A stretch of 64,000 nt of DNA from the NCBI GenBank assembly GCA_014799395.1, contig JAAVID010000015.1, forward strand, positions 5,259 to 69,258, given 5' to 3'. Numbering within the stretch: the first letter of the stretch is position 1; each line of letters opens with the position of its first letter. The notes under the pieces are model-generated. The model made no database searches and was not told the DNA's origin. It saw nothing but the letters and a program-made list of their open reading frames with translations. Source of the stretch: Oscillospiraceae bacterium (GTDB taxonomy: Bacteria > Bacillota > Clostridia > Oscillospirales > Ruminococcaceae). Below are positions 41,607 to 51,058 of this stretch, one piece after another. Position numbers and translations under genes: made by a program.

Positions 41607-42180
41607 GCAATTTTCTATTATCCGAGTGACAAAAGCAGGAAACGACATGGTCGTCCACCATTCCCACCGCCTGCATAAACGAGTAGATTATCGTCGTGCC
41701 GACAAATTTAAAGCCGCGCTTTTTCAAGTCCCTGCTTATCTTATCGGAGAGCGGAGTGCTCGCGGGAACGTCGGCGAGGGTTTTCGGACGGTTGACTATC
41801 GGAGTATCGCTGACGTAGCCCCAGATGAACTTGTCAAAGCTGCCGAATTCGCGCTGAATTTCCAGAAACGCCTTGGCGTTGGCGACGGCGGCGTTTATTT
41901 TCAGCCTGTTGCGGATTATCCCCGCGTCGTTGAGAAGCTCGGCGATTTTTTTATCATCGTATTCCGCGACCTTTTCGGGGTCGAAGTTGTCGAACGCGCG
42001 GCGGAAGTTCTCGCGCTTTCGGAGTATAGTTATCCACGACAAGCCCGCCTGCATACCCTCAAGTATCAGCATCTCGAACAGCTTGCGGTCGTCGTGCTCG
42101 GGGCGACCCCATTCGTTGTCGTGGTATGCGACGTAGACGGGGTCAGTGCCCGCCCATTCGCAGCGGCAAAGAGTTTTCAT
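41593..42180 (-). CDS. tag: DNA-3-methyladenine glycosylase I
   Basis: Tag removes 3-methyladenine from alkylated DNA. The 195-residue protein has R-C-E-W-A-G at the N-terminus, Y-H-D-N-E-W-G, the catalytic-Glu segment L-E-G-M-Q-A-G-L-S-W near 37-46, N-R-x-K-I-N-A and the C-terminal zinc ligands (D-D-H ... C-F-C-H). Start ATG 42180 follows GAAGGAGGA. A longer open frame runs upstream into the hairpin array up to 42459, but it has no homologous residues and is rejected. The gene ends in a terminator facing the htpG promoter. Confidence 0.94.
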   Translation of the reverse strand: MKTLCRCEWAGTDPVYVAYHDNEWGRPEHDDRKLFEMLILEGMQAGLSWITILRKRENFRRAFDNFDPEKVAEYDDKKIAELLNDAGIIRNRLKINAAVANAKAFLEIQREFGSFDKFIWGYVSDTPIVNRPKTLADVPASTPLSDKISRDLKKRGFKFVGTTIIYSFMQAVGMVDDHVVSCFCHSDNRKLHKKP

Positions 42181-42246
42181 AATATCCTCCTTCAATATAT
42201 AAATTATAATTTTGCTTAAAGACTTGCAGCTAAAAAAAACGGGATT

Positions 42247-42513
42247 CCTAAGGGGCTTGCCCCTTAGGCGGAATGCAAGGGCAGAGCCCTTGCGCAGGTC
42301 AGGGCGGCAGCCCTGAATACCGCGCGTAAGCGCGGTGGCTGTGCGAAGCACAGCCGAGGGGCGAAGCCCCGCACCGCCGCGAAGCGGCGGCTCTCCCAAA
42401 AGCGCTAAAAGGGTTTGGGGAAAAACAAGAGTTTTTCCCCAAATCAAGAAATTTGCCAACAGGCAAATTTCTTGATCAATCGGTTTTTTCTGCCGGTGGC
42501 AGAAAAAACCGAT
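42247..42513. repeat. Array of ten consecutive perfect hairpins
   Basis: Ten different inverted repeats follow each other nearly without gaps: 42247-42268, 42275-42293, 42299-42316, 42319-42336, 42337-42355, 42358-42370, 42374-42390, 42414-42443, 42444-42475 and 42479-42513. Stems are 5-16 bp with no mismatch and loops mostly 3-4 bases. Hairpins 5, 6 and 7 share a GCGAAGC tip, known as an unusually stable mini-hairpin in DNA. The last three are longer (13, 14 and 16 bp) and AT-richer. Arms differ in sequence, so this is not a tandem repeat or CRISPR. It fills the gap between the 188-residue membrane gene and tag. Confidence 0.9.
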
Positions 42514-42587
42514 CCGCGCTTTGAACAGTACCGCGCTGCCGCAGCAGCCTAATAATTTGTTCGGTTCGCATTACACTAAATTATAAT

Positions 42588-43154
42588 TTACTTATACATA
42601 ATCTTATCCGAATTCAACTTATCATTAAACCCGACCCAATACCCCAACTGCGTAAACACGGGAATAAGCGCGTAATACCCCATCATCAGCACGGGGAACA
42701 TCACGCTCATCGCCTCGACGCGGCTTGCCTGCGAGACGAGCGCGTCCGCTTGCGGAGTAAACGCCAGCACCAACGGATACGCGCTGCCCGAAATAAACTG
42801 ATATATCAGCAGATTATCCCGCTCGGGGAAAAAGAGCTTGTTTATCAGCAGAAAAGCCGTCGGTGCTGCCGCGAACGCGAACATTATCAGCCCTATCGCT
42901 ATCCAGCGGAATTTCGTCACGCCGTCCACGCGCTTCAGCTTCACCAGACTTCGCTCCTTAACGCCGTTTTTCCACGCCGCCGTAAACACCAGCGAAAAGA
43001 AAATGACTGCCGAAAACGCGATCGCCAGCACCTTTATAAGCATATTGTTCCCGAAAACAAATATCGCCATAGTCATTATCAGACAGAGAATATTTCCCAG
43101 AACAACAAAACCAACGCCTTTAAGCGTTAAAATGCCGAAGCTCTCTCTCTTCAT
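42588..43154 (-). CDS. Multi-pass membrane protein of unknown function
   Basis: The 188-residue protein has about five hydrophobic segments (around 12-30, 35-58, 84-105, 118-135 and 150-172) and few charged residues between them, apart from a K-N-G-V-K-E-R-S-L-V-K-L-K-R loop. No family is recognised. ATG at 43154 has AAGAGG 8 bases upstream; the GTG at 43163 lies inside that site. The gene is divergent from the 43279 gene across a 124-base gap. Downstream of its stop begins the hairpin array, which may end its transcript. Confidence 0.65.
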   Translation of the reverse strand: MKRESFGILTLKGVGFVVLGNILCLIMTMAIFVFGNNMLIKVLAIAFSAVIFFSLVFTAAWKNGVKERSLVKLKRVDGVTKFRWIAIGLIMFAFAAAPTAFLLINKLFFPERDNLLIYQFISGSAYPLVLAFTPQADALVSQASRVEAMSVMFPVLMMGYYALIPVFTQLGYWVGFNDKLNSDKIMYK

Positions 43155-43278
43155 AGCTTTCACCTCTTGAATTTATAGGGAGTATTGATTTAACGGCGGA
43201 GAAAACCGCATAAAAATCGATAGTAATATTTCCGCGGAAAATGCTCAAAATAATAAAAAAAGAAAGCGAGGAATTTGT

Positions 43279-43722
43279 ATGGCAAATTTTAAAAACAAGC
43301 AGAGCGCGGAAATATTGAACAGCGTTTACCGCAACGCTCAAATGGCGTATGAAGCGGGCTCGGACGTTCTCAAGCATTGTAAGAACAACGCTCTCCGGCA
43401 AGAGATCTCCGCGCAGGTATCGCGTTACAAAAACGTCGCGGGGCAGGCGCGGCAGGAGCTCGCGCGGCGCGGCGAAGCGGCTCACGAAGCGTCTCCCTAC
43501 GCTAAAACAATGGCGAAAATGGGTATCGCCATGAAAACCGCGAAAAATCAAAGCAGCGCCAATCTCGCGCGGATAATGCTGCAAGGCACCACAATGGGGA
43601 TAATAGATATGCAGCACGCCGTCAACCGCTCTCACGCCGCGGAAAGCCGCATACGCGAAAGCGCCGAACGCCTCCTCGACCGCGAGCAGGACTTCTGCGA
43701 GAGCCTCAAGAGGTATCTTTGA
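43279..43722 (+). CDS. Small helical-bundle protein of unknown function
   Basis: The 147-residue protein is almost all alpha-helical and rich in Ala, Arg and Gln. It begins K-N-K-Q-S-A-E-I-L-N-S-V-Y-R-N-A-Q-M-A-Y-E-A and looks like a four-helix bundle of the ferritin-like DUF2383 kind, but I cannot confirm this from sequence. No iron-ligand pattern is clear. GAGG stands 7 bases before the ATG. Weak CCCCTGC/GCAGGGG inverted repeats (about 43746-43771) follow the gene. Confidence 0.6.
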   Translation: MANFKNKQSAEILNSVYRNAQMAYEAGSDVLKHCKNNALRQEISAQVSRYKNVAGQARQELARRGEAAHEASPYAKTMAKMGIAMKTAKNQSSANLARIMLQGTTMGIIDMQHAVNRSHAAESRIRESAERLLDREQDFCESLKRYL

Positions 43723-43815
43723 GACGGCAGTTGTCCGAGCATATCCCCTGCGACATCCGCGCGGGGCAGGGGAAATCCGCTCATTCGCCCGTAAACAGTG
43801 CCGGGAAAACGCCCT

Positions 43816-44610
43816 TTACTCCTCCGTCGGGGGATTGACTACGTTGCCCTCGATGATATTCCGCAGCACCGTCTGCGCGCGCTCGCGCTGCTCCTGCGCT
43901 TCTTTCTGATTGCCCGTGGCGGAGGGGTATTCGCACCGCAGATAAAAGTTTATCTTGTCCGAGCAGGTATCCCACCGCGCGTCCTTGTGAAGATTCGTTG
44001 CGTTTATGTGCAGACCCACGCCCTTGAACAGAGCTTCCTCGGGGAAGTACTCCGAAAAGTCCACGAAAAGCTCGTCCTCCAGACCCTCCGCTTCGTACAT
44101 CTGTTCCCAGAAGCCCTCGTCCGCGATGTACATCTGACTGTCTCCCGTGTAGACCTCCGCGGAAAATTTCATCGACTGCGCACTGTTGTAATCCGCCACT
44201 CCGCTTGAATTCGACAAATCGAGATAGTTCACGCCTACTTTAACGTAGCCGTTTCCGTCGAAATCGGGGCAGTATTTTGTCAGCGCTTCCTCCAGTTCGT
44301 CGTACCTCAGACCAAGCTCCGACTGCGGTGAGGTCGAGATAACGAGCACATACAAGTCGTTGACCTTGCGCGTGACAAGCTGAACCGTAAGGAATGTAAA
44401 GAGCGCTCCGAAAAACACCGCGATAACTATATAGAGCTTGTTGTGATACACGAAGTTTGCGAACTTCTGCCACGCGTTCATCTCCGGCATTTTAACGTAG
44501 CCCGTTTCGGGGATAAGCTCGCTCTCCTCGATAAGCCCCTGCTTCATTTTCAAGAGCTCTATATACTCCTCGCGAGACTTACGCGCTTTTTCGTCGTCCT
44601 TGTTTGACAT
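43816..44610 (-). CDS. Single-pass membrane protein with extracytoplasmic domain, unknown
   Basis: The 264-residue protein has a charged cytoplasmic N-terminus (about 55 residues), one membrane helix (L-Y-I-V-I-A-V-F-F-G-A-L-F-T-F-L-T-V, about 59-77) and an extracytoplasmic domain of about 185 residues with several Tyr- and Asp-rich segments and two Cys. No family is recognised. It lies 91 bases after lysS on the same strand and may be the last gene of the ftsE-to-lysS run. Confidence 0.65.
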   Translation of the reverse strand: MSNKDDEKARKSREEYIELLKMKQGLIEESELIPETGYVKMPEMNAWQKFANFVYHNKLYIVIAVFFGALFTFLTVQLVTRKVNDLYVLVISTSPQSELGLRYDELEEALTKYCPDFDGNGYVKVGVNYLDLSNSSGVADYNSAQSMKFSAEVYTGDSQMYIADEGFWEQMYEAEGLEDELFVDFSEYFPEEALFKGVGLHINATNLHKDARWDTCSDKINFYLRCEYPSATGNQKEAQEQRERAQTVLRNIIEGNVVNPPTEE

Positions 44611-44701
44611 ATTTCACCTCGTTAAGAAAGGCAGCCGGTCACGCGAAACAAACGTCCAAACAGGGCGTTACATACGCATAACCGACTACCAAACCAATAT
44701 T

Positions 44702-46204
44702 TTATACCTGCGGACGCATCGTCGGGAACAGCAGAACGTCGCGAATGCTCGCCGAATCGGTCAGCAGCATTACCAGTCTGTCAAATCCGAAGCCCAGTCC
44801 GCCCGTAGGGGGAAGTCCGTATTCCAGCGCGGTGATGAAGTCCTCGTCCACCTGAGCGTCGTTTCCGCCCTGCGCACGCTTTGCCGCTACCTGCTTCACA
44901 AAGCGCTCCTTCTGATCGAGCGGGTCGTTAAGCTCCGAAAACGCGTTGCCGAATTCCATACCGTTTATGAAATACTCAAAACGCTCCGTAAACGCGGGGA
45001 ATTCGGGCTTTCTCTTAGCCAGCGGCGAATTCTCAACGGGATAATCGTAAATGACCGTAGGCTGTATCAGCTTGTCCTCAACAAACGCCTCAAAGAACGC
45101 GATAAGCACATCGCCCTTTGTGGAGCTCGCGTTTATCTCGTCATCAATGCCCTTTGACTTAGCGCAGGCGCGAGCGTCCTCGTCGGTCGCCCAATCGTTG
45201 TAGTCCACGCCCGCGTACTTCTTGACCGCTTCGATCATAGTAAGGCGCTCCCAAGGCTTGCCGACAGCTATCTCCTTGCCCTGATACGTCACGGTATCCG
45301 TGCCGCAGACGTTGAGCGTTACCGTTCTGTACAAGTCCTCGATAAGGTCCATCATATCAAAATAGTTGATGTACGCCTGGTACATTTCAATAGTGGTGAA
45401 CTCTGGATTGTGAGTGGAGTCCATACCCTCGTTGCGGAAGATACGTCCCACCTCGTATACCTTGTCAAAACCGCCGACTATCAGCCGCTTTAAGTACAGC
45501 TCGGTCTCGATACGCAAGTACATATCTATATCCAGCGCGTTATGGTGGGTCTTGAACGGTCTCGCCGCCGCGCCTATCTCCAGCGGCAGAAGCACGGGAG
45601 TATCGACCTCGACATAACCGTGACCGTCGAGGAACTTGCGTATCTCCGACAAAATTCTCGAACGCTTTACAAAAACGTCCTTAACGTCGGGGTTAGCGAT
45701 AAGGTCAAGATAGCGCTTTCTGTAACGCTCCTCCTTGTCTTTCAAGCCGTGCCACTTCTCGGGCAGCGGCAAAAGCGACTTCGACAGCAAAGTGATTTCC
45801 GTCGCGTGAACGGAAATTTCGCCCGTCTTAGTCTTGAAAACGTACCCCTTAACGCCTATAATATCGCCCAAGTCCCACTTCTTGAACTCCGCGAACTTAT
45901 CCTCGCCCACGCCGTCGATACGCACATAGACCTGCATTCTGTCCGAGCTGTCGCGAACGTCGAAAAAGCTCGCCTTGCCCATTATTCTGCGCGACATCAT
46001 TCTTCCCGCGATAACAACGTCCTTGTTTTCCAGCTCCCCAAAGCGCTCGCGTATCTCGCTGTTGTAAATGTCCACGGGGAATTTCGTGATAGTATACGGG
46101 TCCTTGCCCGCGTCCTTTAAGCCCTTGAGCTTTTCGAGACGTACCCTGTGCTGTTCGTCAAGCTCCTCTTGGGTCATCTCAACTGTCTCTTCATTTTCAG
46201 CCAT
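44702..46204 (-). CDS. lysS: Lysyl-tRNA synthetase, class II
   Basis: The 500-residue protein has an N-terminal OB-fold anticodon domain (about 60-150) and a class IIb catalytic core: motif 1 near F-L-D-G-H-G-Y-V-E-V-D-T-P, motif 2 with F-R-N-E-G-M-D-S-T-H-N-P-E-F-T, and motif 3 with G-F-G-F-D-R-L-V-M-L near the end. It charges tRNA-Lys. The gene starts 16 bases after greA, with GAGGAGC before ATG 46204. No T-box is present. Confidence 0.96.
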   Translation of the reverse strand: MAENEETVEMTQEELDEQHRVRLEKLKGLKDAGKDPYTITKFPVDIYNSEIRERFGELENKDVVIAGRMMSRRIMGKASFFDVRDSSDRMQVYVRIDGVGEDKFAEFKKWDLGDIIGVKGYVFKTKTGEISVHATEITLLSKSLLPLPEKWHGLKDKEERYRKRYLDLIANPDVKDVFVKRSRILSEIRKFLDGHGYVEVDTPVLLPLEIGAAARPFKTHHNALDIDMYLRIETELYLKRLIVGGFDKVYEVGRIFRNEGMDSTHNPEFTTIEMYQAYINYFDMMDLIEDLYRTVTLNVCGTDTVTYQGKEIAVGKPWERLTMIEAVKKYAGVDYNDWATDEDARACAKSKGIDDEINASSTKGDVLIAFFEAFVEDKLIQPTVIYDYPVENSPLAKRKPEFPAFTERFEYFINGMEFGNAFSELNDPLDQKERFVKQVAAKRAQGGNDAQVDEDFITALEYGLPPTGGLGFGFDRLVMLLTDSASIRDVLLFPTMRPQV

Positions 46205-46220
46205 TTTTATCTGCTCCTCA

Positions 46221-46706
46221 TTATTCGTCGTCTTTTCTTATTTCCAGTATCTTAAAGCGGACAGCTCCCGACGGAGTCTCCGCCTCGACCTCCTCGCCTA
46301 TCTCGTGACCCATAATAGCCGCTCCGACAGGCGACTCGTCGGAAATTTTTCCGCTGTCTATATCGGCTTCCTTTGTGCCGACTATTTTAAACTCCATTTC
46401 CTCGTCCATTTCCAGATCGAGTATCTTTACGGTAGTACCGATACCGACCTTTTCCGTGGAAACGTCCTCGTCGTCGATGACCTGCGCGTGAGCCAATGTC
46501 TGCTCTATCTCGGCGATCCTCGACTCTATCATACCCTGTTCGTTTTTCGCTTCGTCGTATTCGCTGTTCTCGGACAAGTCGCCAAACGACAGCGCGACCT
46601 TGATCTTCTCCGCAATATCGCGGCGCTTAACGGATTTAAGCTCGTTCAGTTCCTCTTTCAGCTTCTGCTCGCCCTTACGGGTCAATACGGTAATAGGTTT
46701 ATTCAT
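46221..46706 (-). CDS. greA: Transcription elongation factor GreA
   Basis: GreA rescues backtracked RNA polymerase by stimulating transcript cleavage. The 161-residue protein has the N-terminal coiled coil with the acidic tip D-L-S-E-N-S-E-Y-D-E-A-K near 43-54 and the C-terminal FKBP-like domain (S-P-V-G-A-A-I-M-G-H). TAGGAGG precedes ATG 46706. The greA-lysS pairing is conserved in many Clostridia. Confidence 0.95.
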   Translation of the reverse strand: MNKPITVLTRKGEQKLKEELNELKSVKRRDIAEKIKVALSFGDLSENSEYDEAKNEQGMIESRIAEIEQTLAHAQVIDDEDVSTEKVGIGTTVKILDLEMDEEMEFKIVGTKEADIDSGKISDESPVGAAIMGHEIGEEVEAETPSGAVRFKILEIRKDDE

Positions 46707-46759
46707 ATTATCCTCCTAAGATAAATTATTTAAAACGGGCAGCTCAAGTGTCTGAGCAG

Positions 46760-47971
46760 TCACTGCTGCGGATTAGCCTGCGGCGAAAGTATCTCGATAG
46801 CCTTTTGCAGCTGACTGTCCGTCTCGTGCGGCAGATACTCTATCGAAGCGCCCGAGGGAAGCTCCGTAAGGTAGTCGGGCTTAAGCCCCACGCCGTCATA
46901 TGACTGCTTTGACTTATACGGTATTATCGTCGCCGTAGTAAGGCTCAGCGCGCTTCCGTCGGGGAACTCGTAGGTGCTCTGCATTACCGCTTTTCCGTAG
47001 GTCTGCGTGCCTATAAGCAGAGCGTTATGCACCTCGCGGAGCGCCACCGCAAACAGCTCCGCCGCCGAAGCCGTACCGCCGTCCACAAGCACCGCAATGG
47101 GAATATCCGTATATTCCTCCGAGTCGGTCTCGATAAGCGTTTTCGTCACGCCGCCCGCGTATTCCGCCGTTGCGACCACCGCCGCGGGGAGTATTCTGTT
47201 CAGCATAGGCTTAAGCGCCGAAATAACGCCGCCGCTGTTCTGCCGCAAGTCGATTATCAGCGCCTTTGCGCCGTCCGCGTTGAGCGAGTTCAGCGAGTTT
47301 GAAAACTGCTCCGAGGTCTTTGCGTTGAACGACGTAATGCGTATATACCCTATATTATCGCTCAGCATCTCGTCCGATACCGACGAAATATCTATCTGCT
47401 GACGGATAAGATTTACCGTAAGCTCCTCTCCATTGCGCACCAGTCTGAGCGTGAGCTTTGTACCAATATCGCCCGCTATCCTCTCCAGACCGTCGTTCTC
47501 TCCCATAGCAAGCAGACTTCTTCCGTCTATCTCCGTGATAACGTCTCCCACGACAACTCCGTTAGCCTCCGCCGAGCCGCCCTTGTAGACGTTCGTTATC
47601 CTCAGATATCCGCTTCCGTCCGCCTCCGCTTCAAAGCCCGCGCCGTTCACAACGCCGCTGCTCGTCTGCTGAAGCTCGTAATACGCCTGCGCGGGCATAT
47701 AAACCGCGTACTTATCGCCGATACCCGAAACGTAGCCGTTTATAACAGCCGTCTGAAGCGCCTCGTCGTCTATTCTTGAGGCGTCAGTATAATTGTTGCG
47801 GACGGTAACGTCCATTTCCTGTAGCTTCTGATATACGCCCTCCAGCTTTTCCGAGCTTGAGATCTTATTATTATAGATATTCAGCGAGGTCGTCCATGTC
47901 AGCACGAACGTTATCGCACAGCCTATCGCGATAAGACTTATCGCGATACCCAGTGATATTTTCCTATTCAA
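46760..47971 (-). CDS. ctpA: C-terminal processing peptidase, S41 family
   Basis: A 403-residue membrane-anchored serine protease with an N-terminal helix (about 7-28), a PDZ domain (about 105-190) and an S41 domain. The catalytic Ser302 lies in G-G-T-A-S-A-A-E and the general-base Lys327 in T-Y-G-K-A-V-M-Q. D-L-R-Q-N-S-G-G-V precedes them, as in CtpA/CtpB. The start is TTG 47971 with GGAGAAAAC upstream. It follows ftsX, the same order as ftsEX-ctpB in several Firmicutes, which suggests a role in cell-wall or division protease control. Confidence 0.93.
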   Translation of the reverse strand: MNRKISLGIAISLIAIGCAITFVLTWTTSLNIYNNKISSSEKLEGVYQKLQEMDVTVRNNYTDASRIDDEALQTAVINGYVSGIGDKYAVYMPAQAYYELQQTSSGVVNGAGFEAEADGSGYLRITNVYKGGSAEANGVVVGDVITEIDGRSLLAMGENDGLERIAGDIGTKLTLRLVRNGEELTVNLIRQQIDISSVSDEMLSDNIGYIRITSFNAKTSEQFSNSLNSLNADGAKALIIDLRQNSGGVISALKPMLNRILPAAVVATAEYAGGVTKTLIETDSEEYTDIPIAVLVDGGTASAAELFAVALREVHNALLIGTQTYGKAVMQSTYEFPDGSALSLTTATIIPYKSKQSYDGVGLKPDYLTELPSGASIEYLPHETDSQLQKAIEILSPQANPQQ

Positions 47972-48045
47972 TGTTTTCTCCTATCCCGATCGTAATTTTG
48001 TCTTGGAAAACGCCGATCAAAATCTTTTTATAAACCGGTGTTGCC

Positions 48046-48948
48046 CTACACTTTCAAATACTTACCCATACTGATAACCGTGCCGACCGCGCCGAGCAGA
48101 GCGCCCGCCGCGCAGTTTATGCCGAGAACCAGCCAGCACACGCTGTCAAACGGTATCAGATCAAAGAACCCGAACATCTCCCAAAGCGTGAAGTTGTCGG
48201 TAAACAGCGCGAAAATAGAGTCGTAAAGGAACCATACCAGCCCCCACGCCGCGGTTCCCGCAAGGATACCGACAAACATACCCTCAACAAAAAACGGGAG
48301 CTTGATAAAGCTGTTTGTCGCTCCGACATATTTCATAATGGTTATCTCATTTCGGCGCGCAAACACGCTCGAACGTATGGTATTTGAAATAATAACGATA
48401 CTTACAATAACCAGCGTAGTCAGTATTCCGATAACGATTATCGAAAACGTGCTTCTGATATTCTGAAGCGCGCTCGCGAAATCATACGGAGCCCTTACCT
48501 CCTCCACGCCGTCGATACTCGAGACCGCCGTAACCACGGGGCGTATCTTCGCCAAGTCGGTCACTCTCGCGAAAAACGAGTGCGGCACGGGGTTTTCCTC
48601 CAGATACTCCAGCAGTTCGGCATATTCGCCCAGGTTCTCCTTGAAGGATTCAACGCCCTCGTCGGGAGAGATGTACTGCACGTCGGTAAGGTCGGGGTTG
48701 CCGTTGAGCACCTGCCGTATATGCGCAATATCCGCGTCCGACGCTTCCTCCTTTATAAAGATAGCTATCTGGTTCGTATCTTCAATATTGCCCATAATTA
48801 TGTTTATATTCATCATAATGAGCGCCGCAAGGCTTATTTGAAGCAGACTTACAAGCAGTATCGAAAAGCTCGCGAACGACATTACGAAATTCTTCCAAAC
48901 GGAGGAAATTCCCTTTTTCACAAGGTAACTAACATTACTCGCCCTCAT
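48046..48948 (-). CDS. ftsX: Cell division permease-like protein FtsX
   Basis: FtsX is the membrane partner of FtsE and activates peptidoglycan hydrolases. The 300-residue protein has a first membrane segment at about 24-48, a large extracytoplasmic domain with the family start N-I-A-I-F-I-K-type strand (N-Q-I-A-I-F-I-K-E-E), and three further segments in the C-terminal half including R-N-E-I-T-I-M-K-Y-V-G-A-T. ATG 48948 has GGAGG 5 bases upstream and overlaps the end of ftsE by 14 bases; the earlier in-frame ATG is not used by homologues. Confidence 0.94.
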   Translation of the reverse strand: MRASNVSYLVKKGISSVWKNFVMSFASFSILLVSLLQISLAALIMMNINIIMGNIEDTNQIAIFIKEEASDADIAHIRQVLNGNPDLTDVQYISPDEGVESFKENLGEYAELLEYLEENPVPHSFFARVTDLAKIRPVVTAVSSIDGVEEVRAPYDFASALQNIRSTFSIIVIGILTTLVIVSIVIISNTIRSSVFARRNEITIMKYVGATNSFIKLPFFVEGMFVGILAGTAAWGLVWFLYDSIFALFTDNFTLWEMFGFFDLIPFDSVCWLVLGINCAAGALLGAVGTVISMGKYLKV

Positions 48949-49621
48949 CGTTACCTCCGATCGTCTCGTCAAATGTTATCGAGCCCTTGTCAATATTGAT
49001 TATCCTGCCTCCGTAATAGCGCACCAGCTCGTGCTCGTGAGTTATCATGACCACGGTAGTGCCGCAGCGGTTTATCTCTTTCAGCAAGCCCACCAGCTCA
49101 TACGAGCGCTTGGGGTCAAGGTTTCCCGTAGGCTCGTCGACGATAAGCAGACCCGGGTCGTTCGCGAGAGCGCGGGCGATAGCCACACGCTGCTGCTCGC
49201 CGCCCGAAAGCTCCTTTGTCTTGCTCTTGGCTTTATGACCCAACTCGACAAGGTTCAGCACATACGGCACTCTCTGACGTATGTATTTGCCCGACTGGTC
49301 GGCTATCCTCAGCACGAACGAGACGTTCTCATAAGCGGTAAAATCCTGAATAAGGCGGAACTCCTGAAACACCACCCCGATAGAGCGGCGGAACTTCGCC
49401 ACCTTGTTGCCTTTCAGCTTGGAGAGGTTGTATCCGTTTACGAAAACGCGTCCCGATGTCGGCACCAGCTCTCTCATCATCAGCTTCAGCAGCGTAGACT
49501 TACCCGCGCCGTTTCCGCCCACTATGAACACAAATTCTCCGTCGTTTATACGGAGATTTACGTCAACCAAAGCGTCAACGCCGCTCGAATAATGCACGTT
49601 GACGTTTTTCATTTCAACCAT
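48935..49621 (-). CDS. ftsE: Cell division ATP-binding protein FtsE
   Basis: ABC ATPase of 228 residues with Walker [12 protein letters not shown] near 35-45, signature [15 protein letters not shown] near 138, Walker [13 protein letters not shown] and the switch His in I-T-H-E. FtsE with FtsX couples the division machinery to cell-wall hydrolysis. GGGGGGAG before ATG 49621 is a strong binding site. It heads a minus-strand run through ctpA, greA and lysS. No clear promoter was found upstream. Confidence 0.95.
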   Translation of the reverse strand: MVEMKNVNVHYSSGVDALVDVNLRINDGEFVFIVGGNGAGKSTLLKLMMRELVPTSGRVFVNGYNLSKLKGNKVAKFRRSIGVVFQEFRLIQDFTAYENVSFVLRIADQSGKYIRQRVPYVLNLVELGHKAKSKTKELSGGEQQRVAIARALANDPGLLIVDEPTGNLDPKRSYELVGLLKEINRCGTTVVMITHEHELVRYYGGRIINIDKGSITFDETIGGNDEGE

Positions 49622-49736
49622 AAGTTTTTAACTCCCCCCGATTAAAATAAGCAATGTAAATTTCCCAATTATATACTTTCTGTCTATTATCTCTCTATAA
49701 TCATTTACAACGCAAAACGTTCTAAACAAACCATAT

Positions 49737-49761
49737 GGCTGCTTTTTGGCAAAAAGCAGCC
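49737..49761. repeat. 25-bp perfect palindrome between ftsE and the CdaR-like gene
   Basis: GGCTGCTTTTTG (49737-49748) and CAAAAAGCAGCC (49750-49761) around a single G. It lies just downstream of the CdaR-like stop on the minus strand. There is no T-run after the stem, so a terminator role is uncertain. Confidence 0.6.
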
Positions 49762-49778
49762 GTAATTTACAGTTTTTA

Positions 49779-50864
49779 TCAGAACTTTGTCGGATTTGCC
49801 GCAAGGTATTTCTTTACCATAAGCGCGATCTTAAAGATTATCGCGTGGTCGAATTCGCGAAGATCGAGACCCGTCAGCTTCTTTATCTTATCCAGACGGT
49901 AAACCAGAGTATTTCTGTGAACGAACAGCTTTCTGGACGTTTCGGAAACGTTCAGGCTGTTTTCAAAGAACTTCTGAATGGTAAACAAAGTCTCGTGGTC
50001 GAGGCTTTCTATCGAGTTCTTCTTGAATACTTCCTTGAGGAACGTATCGCACAGCGTAGTCGGCAGGTGATAGATAAGTCTCGCGATACCCAGATTGTCG
50101 TAGGATACGATATTCTTGTCGGTATCGAAAACCTTTCCGACCTCCAGAGCTGTCTGCGCCTCCTTGAACGAGCGCGCAAGCTCCTTGACGCCGAGCACGG
50201 GTGTACCGATGCCGACGTTGACCTTGGTGAAGAACTCGCTCGACAGCGTGTCCGAAATGCTGCGAGCCAGCTTTTCGAGGTCTTTCACGTCGATATTGTT
50301 CTTGACCTCCTTGACAAGCACTATATCCGTCTCCGTGATGTTGAAAACGAAATCCTTGTTCTTGTCCGGGAACAAATTCTGAATAACGTCATACGCCGAA
50401 ACGTCGTTTGAAGCGATAACGCTTATCAGGAACACCACGCGGCTTATATCGCCGTTAAAGTGCAGCTCGCGCGCCTTAAGGCTTATATCGCCGGGCAGAA
50501 CGTTGTCGAGAATGATGTTCTTGACAAAGTTGTTCCTGTCGTACTTTTCATCGTAGTACTGCTTGATACTGGAAAGAGAAATAGCGATAATGCCCGCGTA
50601 CTTTGAAGCGGACTCGTCGGTACCCTCCACAAACACCGCGTAGTCGGGCTTGATATGAACGCCGAACGGCTTGTAGGTATATCCGTCGCGGATAAAGACC
50701 TCGTGCGAATCTCCCAGCTCAATGGAGAAAAAGTCGTTCCCTCCGCCCACTCTGGTAAGATCGCTGCACGCGACGATGGTTCCGTTCTCGTCAATAACGC
50801 CGATAACTCTGTTGACTGTGTCCTTCATCTGATGGACGATTCCTTGAAATAGCCTGTTTGACAT
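49779..50864 (-). CDS. CdaR/PucR-family transcriptional regulator
   Basis: The 361-residue protein has an N-terminal sugar-diacid-recognition-like domain (G-I-V-H-Q-M-K-D-T-V-N-R-V-I-G-V-I-D, about 8-130), a middle GGDEF-like/Cyc domain without catalytic residues, and a C-terminal PucR HTH_30 (N-V-S-E-T-S-R-K-L-F-V-H-R-N-T-L-V-Y-R-L near 310-330). CdaR regulates diacid sugar use in E. coli; the ligand here is unknown. Start ATG 50864 has AAAGAGG 7 bases upstream; the upstream in-frame ATG at 50906 does not. Confidence 0.85.
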   Translation of the reverse strand: MSNRLFQGIVHQMKDTVNRVIGVIDENGTIVACSDLTRVGGGNDFFSIELGDSHEVFIRDGYTYKPFGVHIKPDYAVFVEGTDESASKYAGIIAISLSSIKQYYDEKYDRNNFVKNIILDNVLPGDISLKARELHFNGDISRVVFLISVIASNDVSAYDVIQNLFPDKNKDFVFNITETDIVLVKEVKNNIDVKDLEKLARSISDTLSSEFFTKVNVGIGTPVLGVKELARSFKEAQTALEVGKVFDTDKNIVSYDNLGIARLIYHLPTTLCDTFLKEVFKKNSIESLDHETLFTIQKFFENSLNVSETSRKLFVHRNTLVYRLDKIKKLTGLDLREFDHAIIFKIALMVKKYLAANPTKF

Positions 50865-51058
50865 CTGTATACCTCTTTCCGATTTTTTTGCTATTCTCAA
50901 TAACATTCCAAGGGCGCGGACTCTCCCCCCGAGTTTGTAAAAAATACACAGTCCAAGCCCTCGAAATTTGTGCCTATCTCTATTGTACTAAAAAACGCAA
51001 AAAAAATCAAGTCTTTTTTATGTAATATGTAAAAATTTCTTGTTTTTTTTGACAATAC

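Noticed and set aside
42181..42459. N-terminal extension of tag through the hairpin array (93 extra codons)
   Set aside because: The extension shows no family similarity, has low-complexity palindromic origin, and ATG 42180 has an ideal GAAGGAGGA site and matches the known Tag N-terminus.
42247..42513. CRISPR array reading of the hairpin array
   Set aside because: There is no constant repeat or spacer pattern; each hairpin has its own sequence and there are no cas genes.
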